In this document: positions 13,755-22,914 of the stretch, piece by piece
Layout: every line of letters starts with the position of its first letter
Position numbering within the stretch: the stretch's first letter is position 1
Origin: Streptomyces solincola
Lineage (GTDB): Bacteria; Actinomycetota; Actinomycetes; Streptomycetales; Streptomycetaceae
DNA: 36,322 nucleotides
Direction: 5' to 3'
NCBI RefSeq assembly: GCF_002982015.1
Contig: NZ_PVLV01000287.1
Span: 1-36,322, forward strand
Notes under the pieces: model-generated
Seen by the model: the letters and a program-made list of their open reading frames with translations, nothing else
Told to the model about the DNA's origin: nothing
Databases searched by the model: none
Program-made: the position numbers and the translations under genes

Positions 13755-15278
13755 GTGCCCCACGACATCGATCAGACGTTCCTGGCGCTGCCCCTGCGGG
13801 CGTTGGCGGACGCCGCGCTCGCGCGGGCCCGCGCGCTGGGCGCCGAGCACGCCGACTTCCGGCTGGAGCGGGTGCGCGGCGCCTCCTGGCGGCTGCGGGA
13901 CGGCCGGCCGGCGGGATCGTCCGACTCCACCGACCTCGGGTACGCGGTGCGGGTGGTGCACGGCGGGGCATGGGGCTTCGCCTCGGGCGTCGACCTGACC
14001 ATGGGCGCGGCGGCCAAGGTGGCCTCGCAGGCGGTGGAGATGGCCAAGCTGTCGGCGCGGGTGATCGCGGCGGCCGGGTCGGACGAGAGGGTGGAGCTGG
14101 CCGAGGAGCCGGTGCACGCGGACCGGACCTGGGTCTCGTCGTACGAGATCGACCCCTTCGACGTACCGGACGCGGAGAAGGGCGCGCTGCTCGCGGAGTG
14201 GAGCGCGCGGCTGCTGCGAGCGGACGGGGTGGCGCATGTGGACGCCTCGCTGATGGCCGTGCACGAGAACAAGTTCTACGCGGACACCGCGGGCACGGTC
14301 ACCACCCAGCAGCGGGTGCGGGTGCATCCGCAGCTCACCGCGGTGGCGGTGGACGCGAGCACCGGCGAGTTCGACTCGATGCGGACCATCGCGCCGCCGG
14401 TGGGGCGCGGCTGGGAGTACCTGACCGGCACCGGCTGGGACTGGGACGCCGAGCTGGAGCGGATGCCGGAGCTGCTGGCGGAGAAGATGCGCGCGCCCAG
14501 CGTGCGGCCGGGCAGCTACGACCTGGTGGTCGACCCCTCCAATCTGTGGCTGACCATCCACGAGTCGATCGGGCACGCCACCGAGCTGGACCGGGCGCTG
14601 GGTTACGAGGCGGCGTACGCGGGCACCTCGTTCGCCACCTTCGACCAGCTGGGCAAGCTCGCCTACGGCTCGCCGATCATGAACGTGACCGGTGACCGCA
14701 CCGCCGAGCACGGGCTGGCGACGATCGGCTACGACGACGAGGGCGTGGCGGCGCAGAGCTGGGACCTGGTGAAGGACGGGAGGCTGGTCGGCTACCAACT
14801 GGACCGGCGGATCGCCAGGCTGACCGGGCTCGGCCGCTCCAACGGCTGCGCGTTCGCCGACTCCCCCGGGCACGTGCCGGTGCAGCGGATGGCGAACGTC
14901 TCGCTGGCGCCGGAGCCGGGCGGGTTGTCCACGGAGGACCTGATCGGCGGGGTGGAGCGCGGGATCTACGTGGTCGGCGACCGCTCCTGGTCGATCGACA
15001 TGCAGCGCTACAACTTCCAGTTCACCGGGCAGCGGTTCTTCCGGATCGAGAACGGCCGGCTGACCGGGCAGCTCCGGGACGTCGCCTACCAGGCGACCAC
15101 CACCGACTTCTGGGGCTCGATGGAGAAGGTCGGCGGCCCGCAGACGTACGTCCTGGGCGGCGCGTTCAACTGCGGCAAGGCCCAGCCGGGGCAGGTCGCG
15201 GCGGTGTCGCACGGCTGCCCGTCCGCGCTGTTCCACGGCGTCAACATCTTGAACACCACCCAGGAGGCCGGCCGATGA
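13755..15278 (+). CDS. tldD: TldD metalloprotease subunit
   Basis: This 507-residue protein is the catalytic partner of the TldD/TldE heterodimer. In E. coli that complex degrades unfolded peptides through a central channel, trims the microcin B17 leader and matures CcdA. The zinc motif HESIGH (H269, E270, H274) matches the HExxxH of TldD. The C-terminus has the expected CGKAQPGQ and SHGCPSALFHGVNI segments. GTG 13755 follows GGAAGG; an upstream in-frame GTG lacks a site. It overlaps the next gene by 4 bp (ATGA). No obvious precursor peptide gene lies nearby, so the native substrate is unknown. Confidence 0.93.
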   Translation: MPHDIDQTFLALPLRALADAALARARALGAEHADFRLERVRGASWRLRDGRPAGSSDSTDLGYAVRVVHGGAWGFASGVDLTMGAAAKVASQAVEMAKLSARVIAAAGSDERVELAEEPVHADRTWVSSYEIDPFDVPDAEKGALLAEWSARLLRADGVAHVDASLMAVHENKFYADTAGTVTTQQRVRVHPQLTAVAVDASTGEFDSMRTIAPPVGRGWEYLTGTGWDWDAELERMPELLAEKMRAPSVRPGSYDLVVDPSNLWLTIHESIGHATELDRALGYEAAYAGTSFATFDQLGKLAYGSPIMNVTGDRTAEHGLATIGYDDEGVAAQSWDLVKDGRLVGYQLDRRIARLTGLGRSNGCAFADSPGHVPVQRMANVSLAPEPGGLSTEDLIGGVERGIYVVGDRSWSIDMQRYNFQFTGQRFFRIENGRLTGQLRDVAYQATTTDFWGSMEKVGGPQTYVLGGAFNCGKAQPGQVAAVSHGCPSALFHGVNILNTTQEAGR

Positions 15279-16666
15279 GCCCCGCTGCCAAGCCGTACGA
15301 GATCGTCGAGCGCGCGCTGGAGCTGTCCCGGGCGGACGGCTGTGTGGTGATCGCGGACGAGCAGTCCTCCGCCAACCTGCGCTGGGCGGGCAACGCGCTG
15401 ACCACCAACGGCGTCACCCGGGGCCGCACCCTGACGGTGATCGCCACCGTGGACGGCTCGGAGGGCAGCGCCTCCGGGGTGGTGTCCCGGGCCGCGGTGA
15501 CCGCCGAGGAGCTGGAGCCGCTGGTACGGGCCGCGGAGGCGGCGGCCCGGGCGGCCGGGCCGGCCGAGGACGCCCAGCCGCTGGTCGCGGACGTGGAGGC
15601 GTCGGCGGGCTTCACCGACGCGCCGGCCGAGACGGGCTCGGAGGTGTTCGCCGCGTTCGCGCCGGCGCTCGGCGAGGCGTTCGGCCGGGCCCGGGCCGGC
15701 GGCCGGGAGCTGTACGGTTTCGCCAACCACGAGCTGACCTCGACCTATCTGGGCAGCTCCACCGGGCTGCGGCTGCGGCACGACCAGCCGTCCGGGACGC
15801 TGGAGCTGAACGCCAAGTCCCCCGACCGCACCCGCTCGGCCTGGGCCGGGCGGGCCACCCGGGACTTCCGGGACGTCGACCCGCTGGCCATGGACGCGGA
15901 CCTGGCGGTCCGGCTGGGCTGGGCCGAGCGCAAGGTGGAGCTGCCGGCCGGGCGGTACGAGACGCTGCTGCCGCCCACCGCGGTCGCCGACCTGCTGATC
16001 TACCTGATGTGGTCGGCCGCGGCCCGGGACGCGGCGGAGGGCCGCACGGTCTTCTCCCGCCCCGGCGGCGGTACGCGGGTGGGCGAGACGCTCTCGCCGC
16101 TGCCGCTGACGCTGCGCAGCGACCCGGCCGCGGCCGGGCTCCAGTCGGCGCCGTTCGTCATCGCGCACGCCTCCGGCGACGACTCCTCCGTCTTCGACAA
16201 CGGGCTGCCGGTCGCGCCGGTGGAGTGGCTGAGCGCCGGGAAGCTGGAGCGGCTGGTCACCACCCGGCACAGCGCCGGGCTGACCGGGCTGCCGGTCTCC
16301 CCGGGGGCGGGCAACCTCATCCTGGACGGCGGCGGCGAGCAGTCCGTCGAGGAGATGACCGCCTCCACCGGGCGCGGGCTGCTGCTGACCTGCCTGTGGT
16401 ACATCCGCGAGGTCGATCCGGCGACGCTGCTGCTGACCGGGCTGACCCGGGACGGGGTCTACCTGGTCGAGGACGGCGAGGTGGTCGGCGAGGTGAACAA
16501 CTTCCGGTTCAACGAGTCGCCGGTGGACCTGCTGTCGCGGGCCGTGGAGGCGGGCCGCACCGAGCGGACCCTGCCGCGCGAGTGGAGCGACTGGTTCACC
16601 CGGGCCGCGATGCCGCCGCTGCGGGTGCCGGACTTCAACATGAGCTCGGTCAGCAAGGGGGTGTGA
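15275..16666 (+). CDS. tldE: TldE/PmbA subunit (non-catalytic partner of TldD)
   Basis: This 463-residue protein has the TldD/PmbA fold but no HExxxH motif, as expected for TldE (PmbA), which completes the heterodimer and shapes the active-site chamber. Recognisable segments are RWAGNALTTNGVTRGRTLTV near the N-terminus, and GFANHELTSTYLGSSTGLRLRHDQ. The C-terminal ends are RFNESPVDLLSRA and PPLRVPDFNMSS. The ATG at 15275 overlaps the tldD stop (ATGA), so the two subunits are translationally coupled and made in equal amounts. Confidence 0.93.
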   Translation: MSPAAKPYEIVERALELSRADGCVVIADEQSSANLRWAGNALTTNGVTRGRTLTVIATVDGSEGSASGVVSRAAVTAEELEPLVRAAEAAARAAGPAEDAQPLVADVEASAGFTDAPAETGSEVFAAFAPALGEAFGRARAGGRELYGFANHELTSTYLGSSTGLRLRHDQPSGTLELNAKSPDRTRSAWAGRATRDFRDVDPLAMDADLAVRLGWAERKVELPAGRYETLLPPTAVADLLIYLMWSAAARDAAEGRTVFSRPGGGTRVGETLSPLPLTLRSDPAAAGLQSAPFVIAHASGDDSSVFDNGLPVAPVEWLSAGKLERLVTTRHSAGLTGLPVSPGAGNLILDGGGEQSVEEMTASTGRGLLLTCLWYIREVDPATLLLTGLTRDGVYLVEDGEVVGEVNNFRFNESPVDLLSRAVEAGRTERTLPREWSDWFTRAAMPPLRVPDFNMSSVSKGV

Positions 16667-16723
16667 CCCGCCTAGACTGACCCGGACATCCACCGACACG
16701 ACGGACCAAGGAGACGCGACACC

Positions 16724-17995
16724 GTGACGGACATCGTCGACGAACTGACGTGGCGCGGGCTGATCGCCCAGTCCACTGACGAGGACGCACTGCGCAAGGC
16801 GTTCGCGGACGGTCCCGTCACGTTCTATTGCGGCTTCGACCCGACCGCGCCCAGCCTGCACCTGGGGAACCTCGTCCAGATCCTGACCATGCGCCGCATC
16901 CAGCTCGCGGGCAACCGCCCGCTGGGCCTGGTCGGCGGGGCGACGGGCCTGATCGGCGACCCCAAGCCGAACTCCGAGCGCACCCTGAACGCGCCGGAGA
17001 CCGTCGCGGGCTGGGTGGAGCGGCTGCGGGCGCAGATCGAGCGGTTCCTGGACTTCGATGGCCCGTACGCGGCGACCATGGTCAACAACCTGGACTGGAC
17101 GTCGGGTCTCTCGGCGATCAGCTTCCTTCGGGACGTCGGCAAGTACTTCCGGGTCAACAAGATGATCGCCAAGGAGGCCGTCGCCCGGCGGCTGAACTCC
17201 GACGCGGGCATCAGCTACACCGAGTTCAGCTACCAGATCCTCCAGGGCATGGACTACCTGGAGCTGTACCGCCGGCACCACTGCGTGCTACAGACCGGCG
17301 GCAGCGACCAGTGGGGCAACCTCACGGCCGGCACCGACCTGATCCACCGGGTCGAGCCGGAGGCCGTGGTGCACGCCCTGGCCACCCCGCTGATCACCAA
17401 GGCGGACGGCACCAAGTTCGGCAAGACCGAGTCGGGCACCGTCTGGCTGGACGCCGAGCGGACCACCCCGTACGCCTTCTACCAGTTCTGGCTGAACGCG
17501 GACGACCGGGACGTCTCGAAGTTCCTGCGGATCTTCAGCTTCCGTTCCCGCGAGGAGATCGAGGAGCTGGAGCGGCAGACCGAGGAGAGGCCGCAGGCGC
17601 GCGCCGCCCAGCGGGCGCTGGCCGAGGAGCTGACCACCCTGGTGCACGGCGGCGACCAGTGCGCGGCCGTGGTCGCCGCCTCGAAGGCGCTGTTCGGCCA
17701 GGGTGAGCTGGCGGAGCTGGACGAGGCGACGCTGGCCGCCGCGCTCGCCGAACTGCCGCACGCGCGGGTGACCGGGCCGGGGGCCGTGGTGGACCTGTTC
17801 GCCGAGGTGGGTCTCGCGCCGAGCAAGTCCGCGGCCCGCCGTACGGTCAAGGAGGGCGGCGCCTACGTGAACAACGTGAAGGTCACCGCCGAGGACGCCG
17901 AGGTGTCCGCGGACGACCTGCTGCACGGCCGCTGGCTGGTGCTGCGGCGCGGCAAGCGGAACCTGGCCGCGATCGAGGTGGCGGCCGCGGGCTGA
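16724..17995 (+). CDS. tyrS: Tyrosyl-tRNA synthetase
   Basis: This 423-residue cytosolic class I synthetase charges tRNA-Tyr. The HIGH-type motif is HLGN (H46-N49) in [11 protein letters not shown]. The tyrosine-binding segment [13 protein letters not shown] and [11 protein letters not shown] are standard. The KMSKS loop is KFGKT (K231-T235). A C-terminal S4-like RNA-binding domain (about 355-420, [19 protein letters not shown]) completes it. GTG 16724 is preceded by AAGGAGA. There is no T-box in the 57-bp leader. It is followed by a strong terminator. Confidence 0.97.
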   Translation: MTDIVDELTWRGLIAQSTDEDALRKAFADGPVTFYCGFDPTAPSLHLGNLVQILTMRRIQLAGNRPLGLVGGATGLIGDPKPNSERTLNAPETVAGWVERLRAQIERFLDFDGPYAATMVNNLDWTSGLSAISFLRDVGKYFRVNKMIAKEAVARRLNSDAGISYTEFSYQILQGMDYLELYRRHHCVLQTGGSDQWGNLTAGTDLIHRVEPEAVVHALATPLITKADGTKFGKTESGTVWLDAERTTPYAFYQFWLNADDRDVSKFLRIFSFRSREEIEELERQTEERPQARAAQRALAEELTTLVHGGDQCAAVVAASKALFGQGELAELDEATLAAALAELPHARVTGPGAVVDLFAEVGLAPSKSAARRTVKEGGAYVNNVKVTAEDAEVSADDLLHGRWLVLRRGKRNLAAIEVAAAG

Positions 17996-18017
17996 GCCCG
18001 GCGGCCCGGACGTGGCG

Positions 18018-18060
18018 GGCGGCGGCCCGGACGCCTCACGGCGTCCGGGCCGCCGCCTTT
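18018..18060. terminator. Strong bidirectional terminator, tyrS / GlsB-like gene
   Basis: An 18-bp perfect stem (18018-18035 with 18040-18057) with a TCAC loop and a TTT tail lies 22 nt past the tyrS stop. It faces the leftward gene ending at 18093. Confidence 0.92.
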
Positions 18061-18092
18061 CGTCGCTTCCCCCCTCCACGCGCTGCTGCCGT

Positions 18093-18377
18093 CTACACGC
18101 GCTGCTGCCGTTTGCCGCGGCCGCGGGTGGAGACGTACAGCATGTCGCCGAGGCCGACGATGACGACGGCGGCGACCACCTGGAGGATGTGGCGGCCCCA
18201 GTCGATGCCCGGGGTCGCCTCGATGCCGAACGCCCGGGCGAGGGCGTTGCCGACGATGCCACCGATGATGCCGAAGATGGTGATCAGCCACAGGGGGCTG
18301 TGCTGCTTGCCTGGCAGGATCGCCTTGGCCAGCAGGCCCAGCACGAAACCGACGATGATCGCCCACAACCAGCCCAT
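18093..18377 (-). CDS. GlsB/YeaQ/YmgE-family small membrane protein
   Basis: This 94-residue integral membrane protein of the transglycosylase-associated (GlsB/YeaQ/YmgE) family is usually stress-induced and of unknown biochemical role. Three hydrophobic segments are seen (about 2-18, 26-48 and 62-80), with the family glycines in MGWLWAIIVGFVLGLLAKAI and IFGIIGGIVGNALA. A basic tail (RGRGKRQQRV) faces the cytosol. ATG 18377 has GGAGG five bases upstream. The length is normal for the family. Confidence 0.9.
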   Translation of the reverse strand: MGWLWAIIVGFVLGLLAKAILPGKQHSPLWLITIFGIIGGIVGNALARAFGIEATPGIDWGRHILQVVAAVVIVGLGDMLYVSTRGRGKRQQRV

Positions 18378-18546
18378 GGCTGCCTCCTCTGACGGATCGA
18401 CGTGAGCAGTCCCGAACAGTCTGGGGCCGTTTCCCGGACCCCGCATGTCGGCCCGGACCCGCTCTCGTGACCGGCCGGGGGCGGGCGTACCGTGGAGGCA
18501 GGTCCGGTCCCGGGAAGCGGCCGGGCGCGGACGCGGGCGGTGGGAC

Positions 18547-18945
18547 ATGAAGCGCAGGCACGGCAGTGGCGAGGTCATCCGGATCACCGGGGCCCGGCAG
18601 AGCCTGGCCGACGACGTACGGGGCCGGCAGCGGCGCTATGTGATCTCCATGTCCATCCGTACGCTGTCGGTGATCGCCGCCGCCTCGCTGTGGAACGTCG
18701 AGCGCCATGTGGCGATCGTCGCGCTGGTGCTGGGCGCGGTGCTGCCGTACATCGCCGTGGTGATCGCCAACGCGGGCCGGGAGAGCGCCCCTTCGCTGCC
18801 GTCCAGCTTCCTGGGCGTGGCGCCGCAGGAGCGGCCGATGCTGGGGCCGGGCCCGTCGGTCGCACAGCCCGGTGACCGGCCGGGGGACCACCGGACCCCG
18901 GGCGGCGAGGAGCCGCCCGGTGGGGCCCGGCGGCCGGCGGCCTGA
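18547..18945 (+). CDS. DUF3099-family membrane protein
   Basis: This 132-residue protein has a short conserved N-terminal segment (VIRITGARQSLADDVRGRQRRYVISM), then two close membrane helices (about 33-50 and 55-75) and a long Pro/Gly-rich cytosolic tail. The segment before the helices and the helical pair fit the DUF3099 family of actinobacterial membrane proteins, whose function is unknown. ATG 18547 has only a weak ribosome site (GGTGGGAC). It is divergent from the GlsB-like gene, with a 169-bp gap. Confidence 0.8.
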   Translation: MKRRHGSGEVIRITGARQSLADDVRGRQRRYVISMSIRTLSVIAAASLWNVERHVAIVALVLGAVLPYIAVVIANAGRESAPSLPSSFLGVAPQERPMLGPGPSVAQPGDRPGDHRTPGGEEPPGGARRPAA

Positions 18946-19116
18946 CCGCCGCACGGGGCCTGCCGCGGCCCGGAGCGGAGGGTTCCCGGCGGACTGCTCC
19001 GTTCCGCAGGGAAGCTCAAGAAAAGCTCAGATCTGTTGGGCGTTTGCCTGCCCCGCGGAGCGGTCCCCGTGACATACTTCCTACGCGCTCCGCATCCCCC
19101 GTCGGAGCGACGGACC

Positions 19117-19152
19117 GACGCCGGGCAGCTCCCCCCGTGGCTGCCCGGCGTC
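19117..19152 (+). terminator. 13-bp hairpin in the gap before the small Cys/His protein
   Basis: GACGCCGGGCAGC (19117-19129) pairs with GCTGCCCGGCGTC (19140-19152) over a 10-nt loop. It may terminate the DUF3099 transcript or act as a leader structure of the next gene, which starts about 35 nt further on. The 241-bp gap 18946-19186 shows nothing else convincing. Confidence 0.6.
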
Positions 19153-19186
19153 GCCATGTTCCCCGCCGACCCCCGTCGGCTTCCCC

Positions 19187-19462
19187 GTGATCGTTGGACG
19201 TGTACGCGTGTTCCCCAGTGCCGGACCTGAGCCCGTCTCCCCCATCTGCTCCGCGAAGGGCTGCCGGGCGGCGGCGGTCTGGGTGCTGGCGTGGAACAAC
19301 CCGAAGCTGCACACCCCGGAGCGGCGCAAGACCTGGCTGGCGTGCGAGGAGCACCGGGAGCACCTGTCGCAGTTCCTCGGGGTGCGCGGCTTCCTCAAGG
19401 ACGTGGTGACGCTGGGTGAGTGGGAGCGGCGCGCGCAGGACGGTGCCGGCCCCGGCGCCTGA
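19187..19462 (+). CDS. Small protein with Cys/His metal-site pattern, unknown function
   Basis: This protein of 84-91 residues starts at GTG 19187 or GTG 19208 (neither has a good ribosome site; the second begins MFPSAGPEPVSP). Its core is ICSAKGCRAAAVWVLAWNNPKLHTPERRKTWLACEEH. The C-x4-C near residue 21 (longer numbering) plus C-x2-H about 30 residues later could bind one zinc ion, with Trp-rich strands between. Similar small proteins are widespread in Streptomyces beside moaA and are sometimes misnamed acetone carboxylase; no function is supported. It converges on moaA, with the stop inside the shared terminator. Confidence 0.72.
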   Translation: MIVGRVRVFPSAGPEPVSPICSAKGCRAAAVWVLAWNNPKLHTPERRKTWLACEEHREHLSQFLGVRGFLKDVVTLGEWERRAQDGAGPGA

Positions 19463-19476
19463 GCGGCGCCGGGGCC
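19448..19476. terminator. Bidirectional terminator with the stop codon in its loop
   Basis: GGCCCCGGCGCC (19448-19459) pairs with GGCGCCGGGGCC (19465-19476). The five-base loop TGAGC contains the TGA of the rightward gene (19460-19462). The leftward moaA ends 10 nt away at 19487. Confidence 0.82.
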
Positions 19477-19486
19477 GCCGGAGCGG

Positions 19487-20476
19487 TCAGCCGCCGATGG
19501 CGGACATCGGGCGGTCCGGCTGGAGGAAGGTGGGGTCGTCCAGGCCGGAACCGGCCTTCTTGCCCCACATCGCGGTGCGCCACAGCGCGGCGACCTCCGC
19601 GTCGGGCGCGCCGGAGCGCAGGGCGGCCCGCAGGTCGGTCTCCTCGCGGGCGAACAGGCAGGTGCGGACCTGGCCGTCGGCGGTGAGCCGGGTGCGGTCG
19701 CAGGCCCGGCAGAAGGGCCTGGTCACCGAGGCGATGACGCCGACCCGGTGCGGGCCGCCGTCCACCAGCCAGCGCTCGGCGGGAGCCGATCCGCGCTCCT
19801 CGTCGCCCTCGGGGGTGAGGGTGAAGCGGGTGCGGAGCGAGGCGAGGATGTCGCCGGCGGTGATCATGCCGTCGCGCTTCCAGCCGTGCTGGGCGTCCAG
19901 CGGCATCTGCTCGATGAAGCGCAGCTCGTAGTCGTGCTCGACGGCCCAGGCGAGCAGGTCGGGGGCCTCGTCCTCGTTGAGGCCGGGCATCAGCACGGAG
20001 TTGACCTTGACCGGGGTGAGGCCGGCGTCCCGGGCGGCGTGCAGGCCCTCGACGACGTCGCGGTGGCGGTCCCGGCGGGTGAGGGTCTTGAAGACGTCCG
20101 GCCGCAGGGTGTCCAGCGAGACGTTGACCCGGTCCAGGCCGGCGGCCTTCAGGGCGGGGGCGGTGCGCCTGAGCCCGATGCCGTTGGTGGTCAGGGAGAT
20201 GGTGGGGCGGGGCTCCAGGGCGGCACACCGCTCGACGATGCCGACGAGCCCGGGGCGCAGCAGCGGCTCGCCGCCGGTGAAGCGGACCTCGGTGACGCCC
20301 AGTTCGCGCACGGCCAGGGTGATCAGCCGGACGATCTCGTCGTCGGTGAGGAGGTCGGGCTTGGCCAGCCACTGCAAACCCTCCTCGGGCATGCAGTAGG
20401 TGCAGCGCAGGTTGCACTTGTCGGTGAGTGACACGCGCAGGTCGGTGGCCACGCGGCCGAAGGTGTCGATGAGCAC
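19487..20476 (-). CDS. moaA: GTP 3',8-cyclase MoaA
   Basis: This 329-residue radical-SAM enzyme makes the first committed step to molybdenum cofactor, converting GTP to 3',8-cyclo-GTP (with MoaC then giving cyclic pyranopterin). The N-terminal 4Fe-4S motif is CNLRCTYC (C21, C25, C28), followed by the SAM-binding GGEPLL. The second, C-terminal cluster uses PFCRACDRTRLTADGQVRTC. The chain ends in the essential Gly-Gly. GTG 20476 is preceded by AAGGGGG. No moaC or moeA lies next to it here. Confidence 0.96.
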   Translation of the reverse strand: MLIDTFGRVATDLRVSLTDKCNLRCTYCMPEEGLQWLAKPDLLTDDEIVRLITLAVRELGVTEVRFTGGEPLLRPGLVGIVERCAALEPRPTISLTTNGIGLRRTAPALKAAGLDRVNVSLDTLRPDVFKTLTRRDRHRDVVEGLHAARDAGLTPVKVNSVLMPGLNEDEAPDLLAWAVEHDYELRFIEQMPLDAQHGWKRDGMITAGDILASLRTRFTLTPEGDEERGSAPAERWLVDGGPHRVGVIASVTRPFCRACDRTRLTADGQVRTCLFAREETDLRAALRSGAPDAEVAALWRTAMWGKKAGSGLDDPTFLQPDRPMSAIGG

Positions 20477-20574
20477 CGTTGGGCCCCCTTCCCAGGCTCG
20501 TCCGGTTCACGTCTCCCTCCTGAGCGTACGTGAGGGGTAGGGCGGCGACACGGGCCATTGCCCACAACATGCGG

Positions 20575-20621
20575 CGCGGCCGTGTCGTAGGGATCTACGA
20601 GATCGCCACGACACGGCCGCG
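20575..20621 (-). terminator. Terminator of the symporter operon
   Basis: A 14-bp stem (20575-20588 with 20608-20621) closes on a 19-nt loop that itself contains GATC-TACGA-GATC. It lies 40 nt past the symporter stop, in the 184-bp gap before moaA. Confidence 0.8.
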
Positions 20622-20660
20622 GCCGGTCACCCGGGGTGGCCGGAACGGGTCGGCCCGGGG

Positions 20661-22283
20661 TCAGTGGGCGCCGACGCCGGTGAGGGACTTGACCTCAAGT
20701 TCGGCGTACTTGCCGGCGTCCGGCTCCTCCTTGGAGAGCAGCGAGCCGAGCCAGCCGAGGAGGAAGCCGAGCGGGATGGAGATCAGGCCCGGGTTCTCCA
20801 GCGGGAACCAGGCGAAGTCGGCGCTCGGGAACATCGAGGTCGGCTTGGATGAGACCACCGGTGAGAACAGCACCAGCAGCACCGAGGAGGCCAGACCGCC
20901 GTAGATGGACCAGAGCGCGCCCCGGGTGGTGAACCGCTTCCAGAACAGGCTGTAGAGGATGGTGGGCAGGTTGGCGGAGGCGGCGACCGCGAAGGCGAGC
21001 GCGACCAGGCCGGCCACGTTGAGGTCGCGGGCCATGGCGCCCAGGCCGATGGAGACGACGCCGATCAGCACGGTGGCGTAGCGGGCGGCGCGGACCTCCT
21101 CCTTCTCGGTGGCCTGGCCCTTGCGGATGACGTTGGCGTAGATGTCGTGGGCGAAGGACGAGGAGGACGCCAGGGTCAGGCCGGCGACGACGGCGAGGAT
21201 GGTGGCGAAGGCGACGGCGGAGATGACCGCGAGCAGGATGGCGCCGCCGGCCGAGTCCTGGCCGCCGATGTAGAGGGCGAGCAGCGGGGCGGCGGTGTTG
21301 CCGGCCTTGTTGGAGGCGGTGATCTCCTCGGGGCCGACGATGGCGGCGGCGCCGAAGCCGAGCGCGATGGTCATCAGGTAGAAGGCGCCGATGATGCCGA
21401 TGGCCCAGTTGACGGACTTCCGGGCGGCCCGGGCGGTGGGCACGGTGTAGAAGCGGATCAGGATGTGCGGCAGTCCGGCGGTGCCGAGGACCAGGGCGAT
21501 GCCGAGGGAGAGGAAGTCCAGCTTGGAGGTGGCGGTCGCGCCGTACTTCAGGCCGGGCTCCAGGAAGGCGGCGCCCTTGCCGCTGTTCTCGGCGGCCTTG
21601 CCGAGCAGTTCGGAGACGTTGAAGCCGTACTTGAGCAGGACCAGGAAGGTGATGAGGAGGGTGCCGGCGATGAGCAGCACGGCCTTGACCATCTGCACCC
21701 AGGTGGTGCCCTTCATGCCGCCGATGGTGACGTAGAGGATCATCAGCACGCCGACCAGGGCGACGATGCCGATCTTGCCGCCGTCGGAGGTGATGCCGAG
21801 CAGCAGCGAGACCAGCACGCCGGCGCCGGCCATCTGGGCCAGCAGGTAGAAGATCGACACCACGATGGTGGAGGCGCCGGCGGCGGTGCGGACCGGGCGC
21901 TGGCGCATCCGGTAGGCGAGGACGTCGCCCATGGTGAAGCGGCCGGAGTTGCGCAGCGGTTCGGCGACCAGCAGCAGGGCGACCAGCCAGGCGACCAGGA
22001 ATCCGATGGAGTAGAGGAAGCCGTCGTAGCCGAAGAGGGCGATGGCGCCGGCGATGCCGAGGAAGGACGCGGCGGACATGTAGTCGCCGGAGATGGCGAG
22101 GCCGTTCTGGAATCCGGTGAACTGCCGCCCGCCGGCGTAGAAGTCGGCCGCGGACTTGGTCTGGCGGCCGGCCCAGATGGTGATGGCGAGGGTGGCGACC
22201 ACGAAGACCGCGAAGAGCGTGATGATCAGCGGCCGGTGCTCGGAGGCGCTGTTGGCGGCGATCAGCGAGACGGGGCTGCTCAT
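20661..22283 (-). CDS. Sodium:solute symporter, ActP/MctC-like (monocarboxylate uptake)
   Basis: This 540-residue inner-membrane transporter of the SSS family has about 13 helices. Family segments include FYAGGRQFTGFQNGLAISGDYMSAASFLGI, GLPHILIRFYTVPTARAARKS and the sodium-site Ser/Thr of the fifth core helix. Closest named relatives are E. coli ActP (acetate) and corynebacterial MctC (acetate/propionate/pyruvate); which acid is carried here is inferred. The ATG overlaps the DUF485 stop (ATGA). That pairing of a DUF485 subunit with an ActP-like symporter is the standard yjcH-actP arrangement. Confidence 0.92.
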   Translation of the reverse strand: MSSPVSLIAANSASEHRPLIITLFAVFVVATLAITIWAGRQTKSAADFYAGGRQFTGFQNGLAISGDYMSAASFLGIAGAIALFGYDGFLYSIGFLVAWLVALLLVAEPLRNSGRFTMGDVLAYRMRQRPVRTAAGASTIVVSIFYLLAQMAGAGVLVSLLLGITSDGGKIGIVALVGVLMILYVTIGGMKGTTWVQMVKAVLLIAGTLLITFLVLLKYGFNVSELLGKAAENSGKGAAFLEPGLKYGATATSKLDFLSLGIALVLGTAGLPHILIRFYTVPTARAARKSVNWAIGIIGAFYLMTIALGFGAAAIVGPEEITASNKAGNTAAPLLALYIGGQDSAGGAILLAVISAVAFATILAVVAGLTLASSSSFAHDIYANVIRKGQATEKEEVRAARYATVLIGVVSIGLGAMARDLNVAGLVALAFAVAASANLPTILYSLFWKRFTTRGALWSIYGGLASSVLLVLFSPVVSSKPTSMFPSADFAWFPLENPGLISIPLGFLLGWLGSLLSKEEPDAGKYAELEVKSLTGVGAH

Positions 22284-22645
22284 GATCCGGCCTCCATGCG
22301 GGACTTGATGGCGTCGGCCTTGGGGTCGAGCTTCGCCGCGGCGTGGCGCGAGTAGAACCAGGCGATGAGGAAGGTGGTGAGGAACTGCGCGAGGCCCAGG
22401 ACCAGGGCCACGTTGACGTTGCCGAACAGCCGGGTGCCCATGAGGCCGCCGGCGTAGTTGGAGAGCAGGACGTACAGCAGGTACCAGGCGATGAAGGCGA
22501 TCGTCAGCGGGAAGGCGAAGGAGCGGTAGGTGCGGCGCAGTTCGCCGAACTCCGCGCTGTGCTGTACCTCGACGAACTCCTCGGTCGTGGGCTGGTCGGG
22601 ACGGCGGTCCGGTCCGCCCTCGGGCGGCGGGCTGGCGGTGGCCAC
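22280..22645 (-). CDS. DUF485-family membrane subunit (YjcH-like)
   Basis: This 121-residue protein has a Pro-rich N-terminus, the DUF485 entry segment SAEFGELRRTYRSFAFPLTIAFI, two membrane helices (about 44-65 and 80-104) and a charged C-terminus (YSRHAAAKLDPKADAIKSRM). GTG 22645 has AGGAGA six bases upstream. It is translationally coupled to the symporter gene and probably assists its assembly or activity, as proposed for YjcH with ActP. Confidence 0.88.
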   Translation of the reverse strand: MATASPPPEGGPDRRPDQPTTEEFVEVQHSAEFGELRRTYRSFAFPLTIAFIAWYLLYVLLSNYAGGLMGTRLFGNVNVALVLGLAQFLTTFLIAWFYSRHAAAKLDPKADAIKSRMEAGS

Positions 22646-22914
22646 GGAAGGTCTCCTCGCGACGCGGGTGCGCTGGGCAACGGGCAGGGCGGCCGTCGGG
22701 CCCGGTCCGGATCCCGCCCGGAGGGGCCTGCGGCCGCCGGGAGCGGGCACGGCGGCGGGCCGTGTCCGCTCCCCTGACACAACAACGGCACGGACGCCGC
22801 GGCGACGCGGTTCACCTGCGCCGATTTTCCGCCGAGCCGAGCGCCTCCAGTGGCGGCGGCAGGCGGCAGGCGGATGGGGAGGATTGCCTTCCGGTCCCAA
22901 CTGCCTTCCAGCCA

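Noticed and set aside
13493-13768. A 92-residue N-terminal extension of FabG
   Set aside because: The extension has no similarity to FabG, and TTG 13492 with AAAGGGTGA gives the normal family length.
15086-17281. 731-codon open frame antisense to tldE/tyrS
   Set aside because: Its translation is compositionally biased and has no motifs; it covers two well-identified genes on the other strand.
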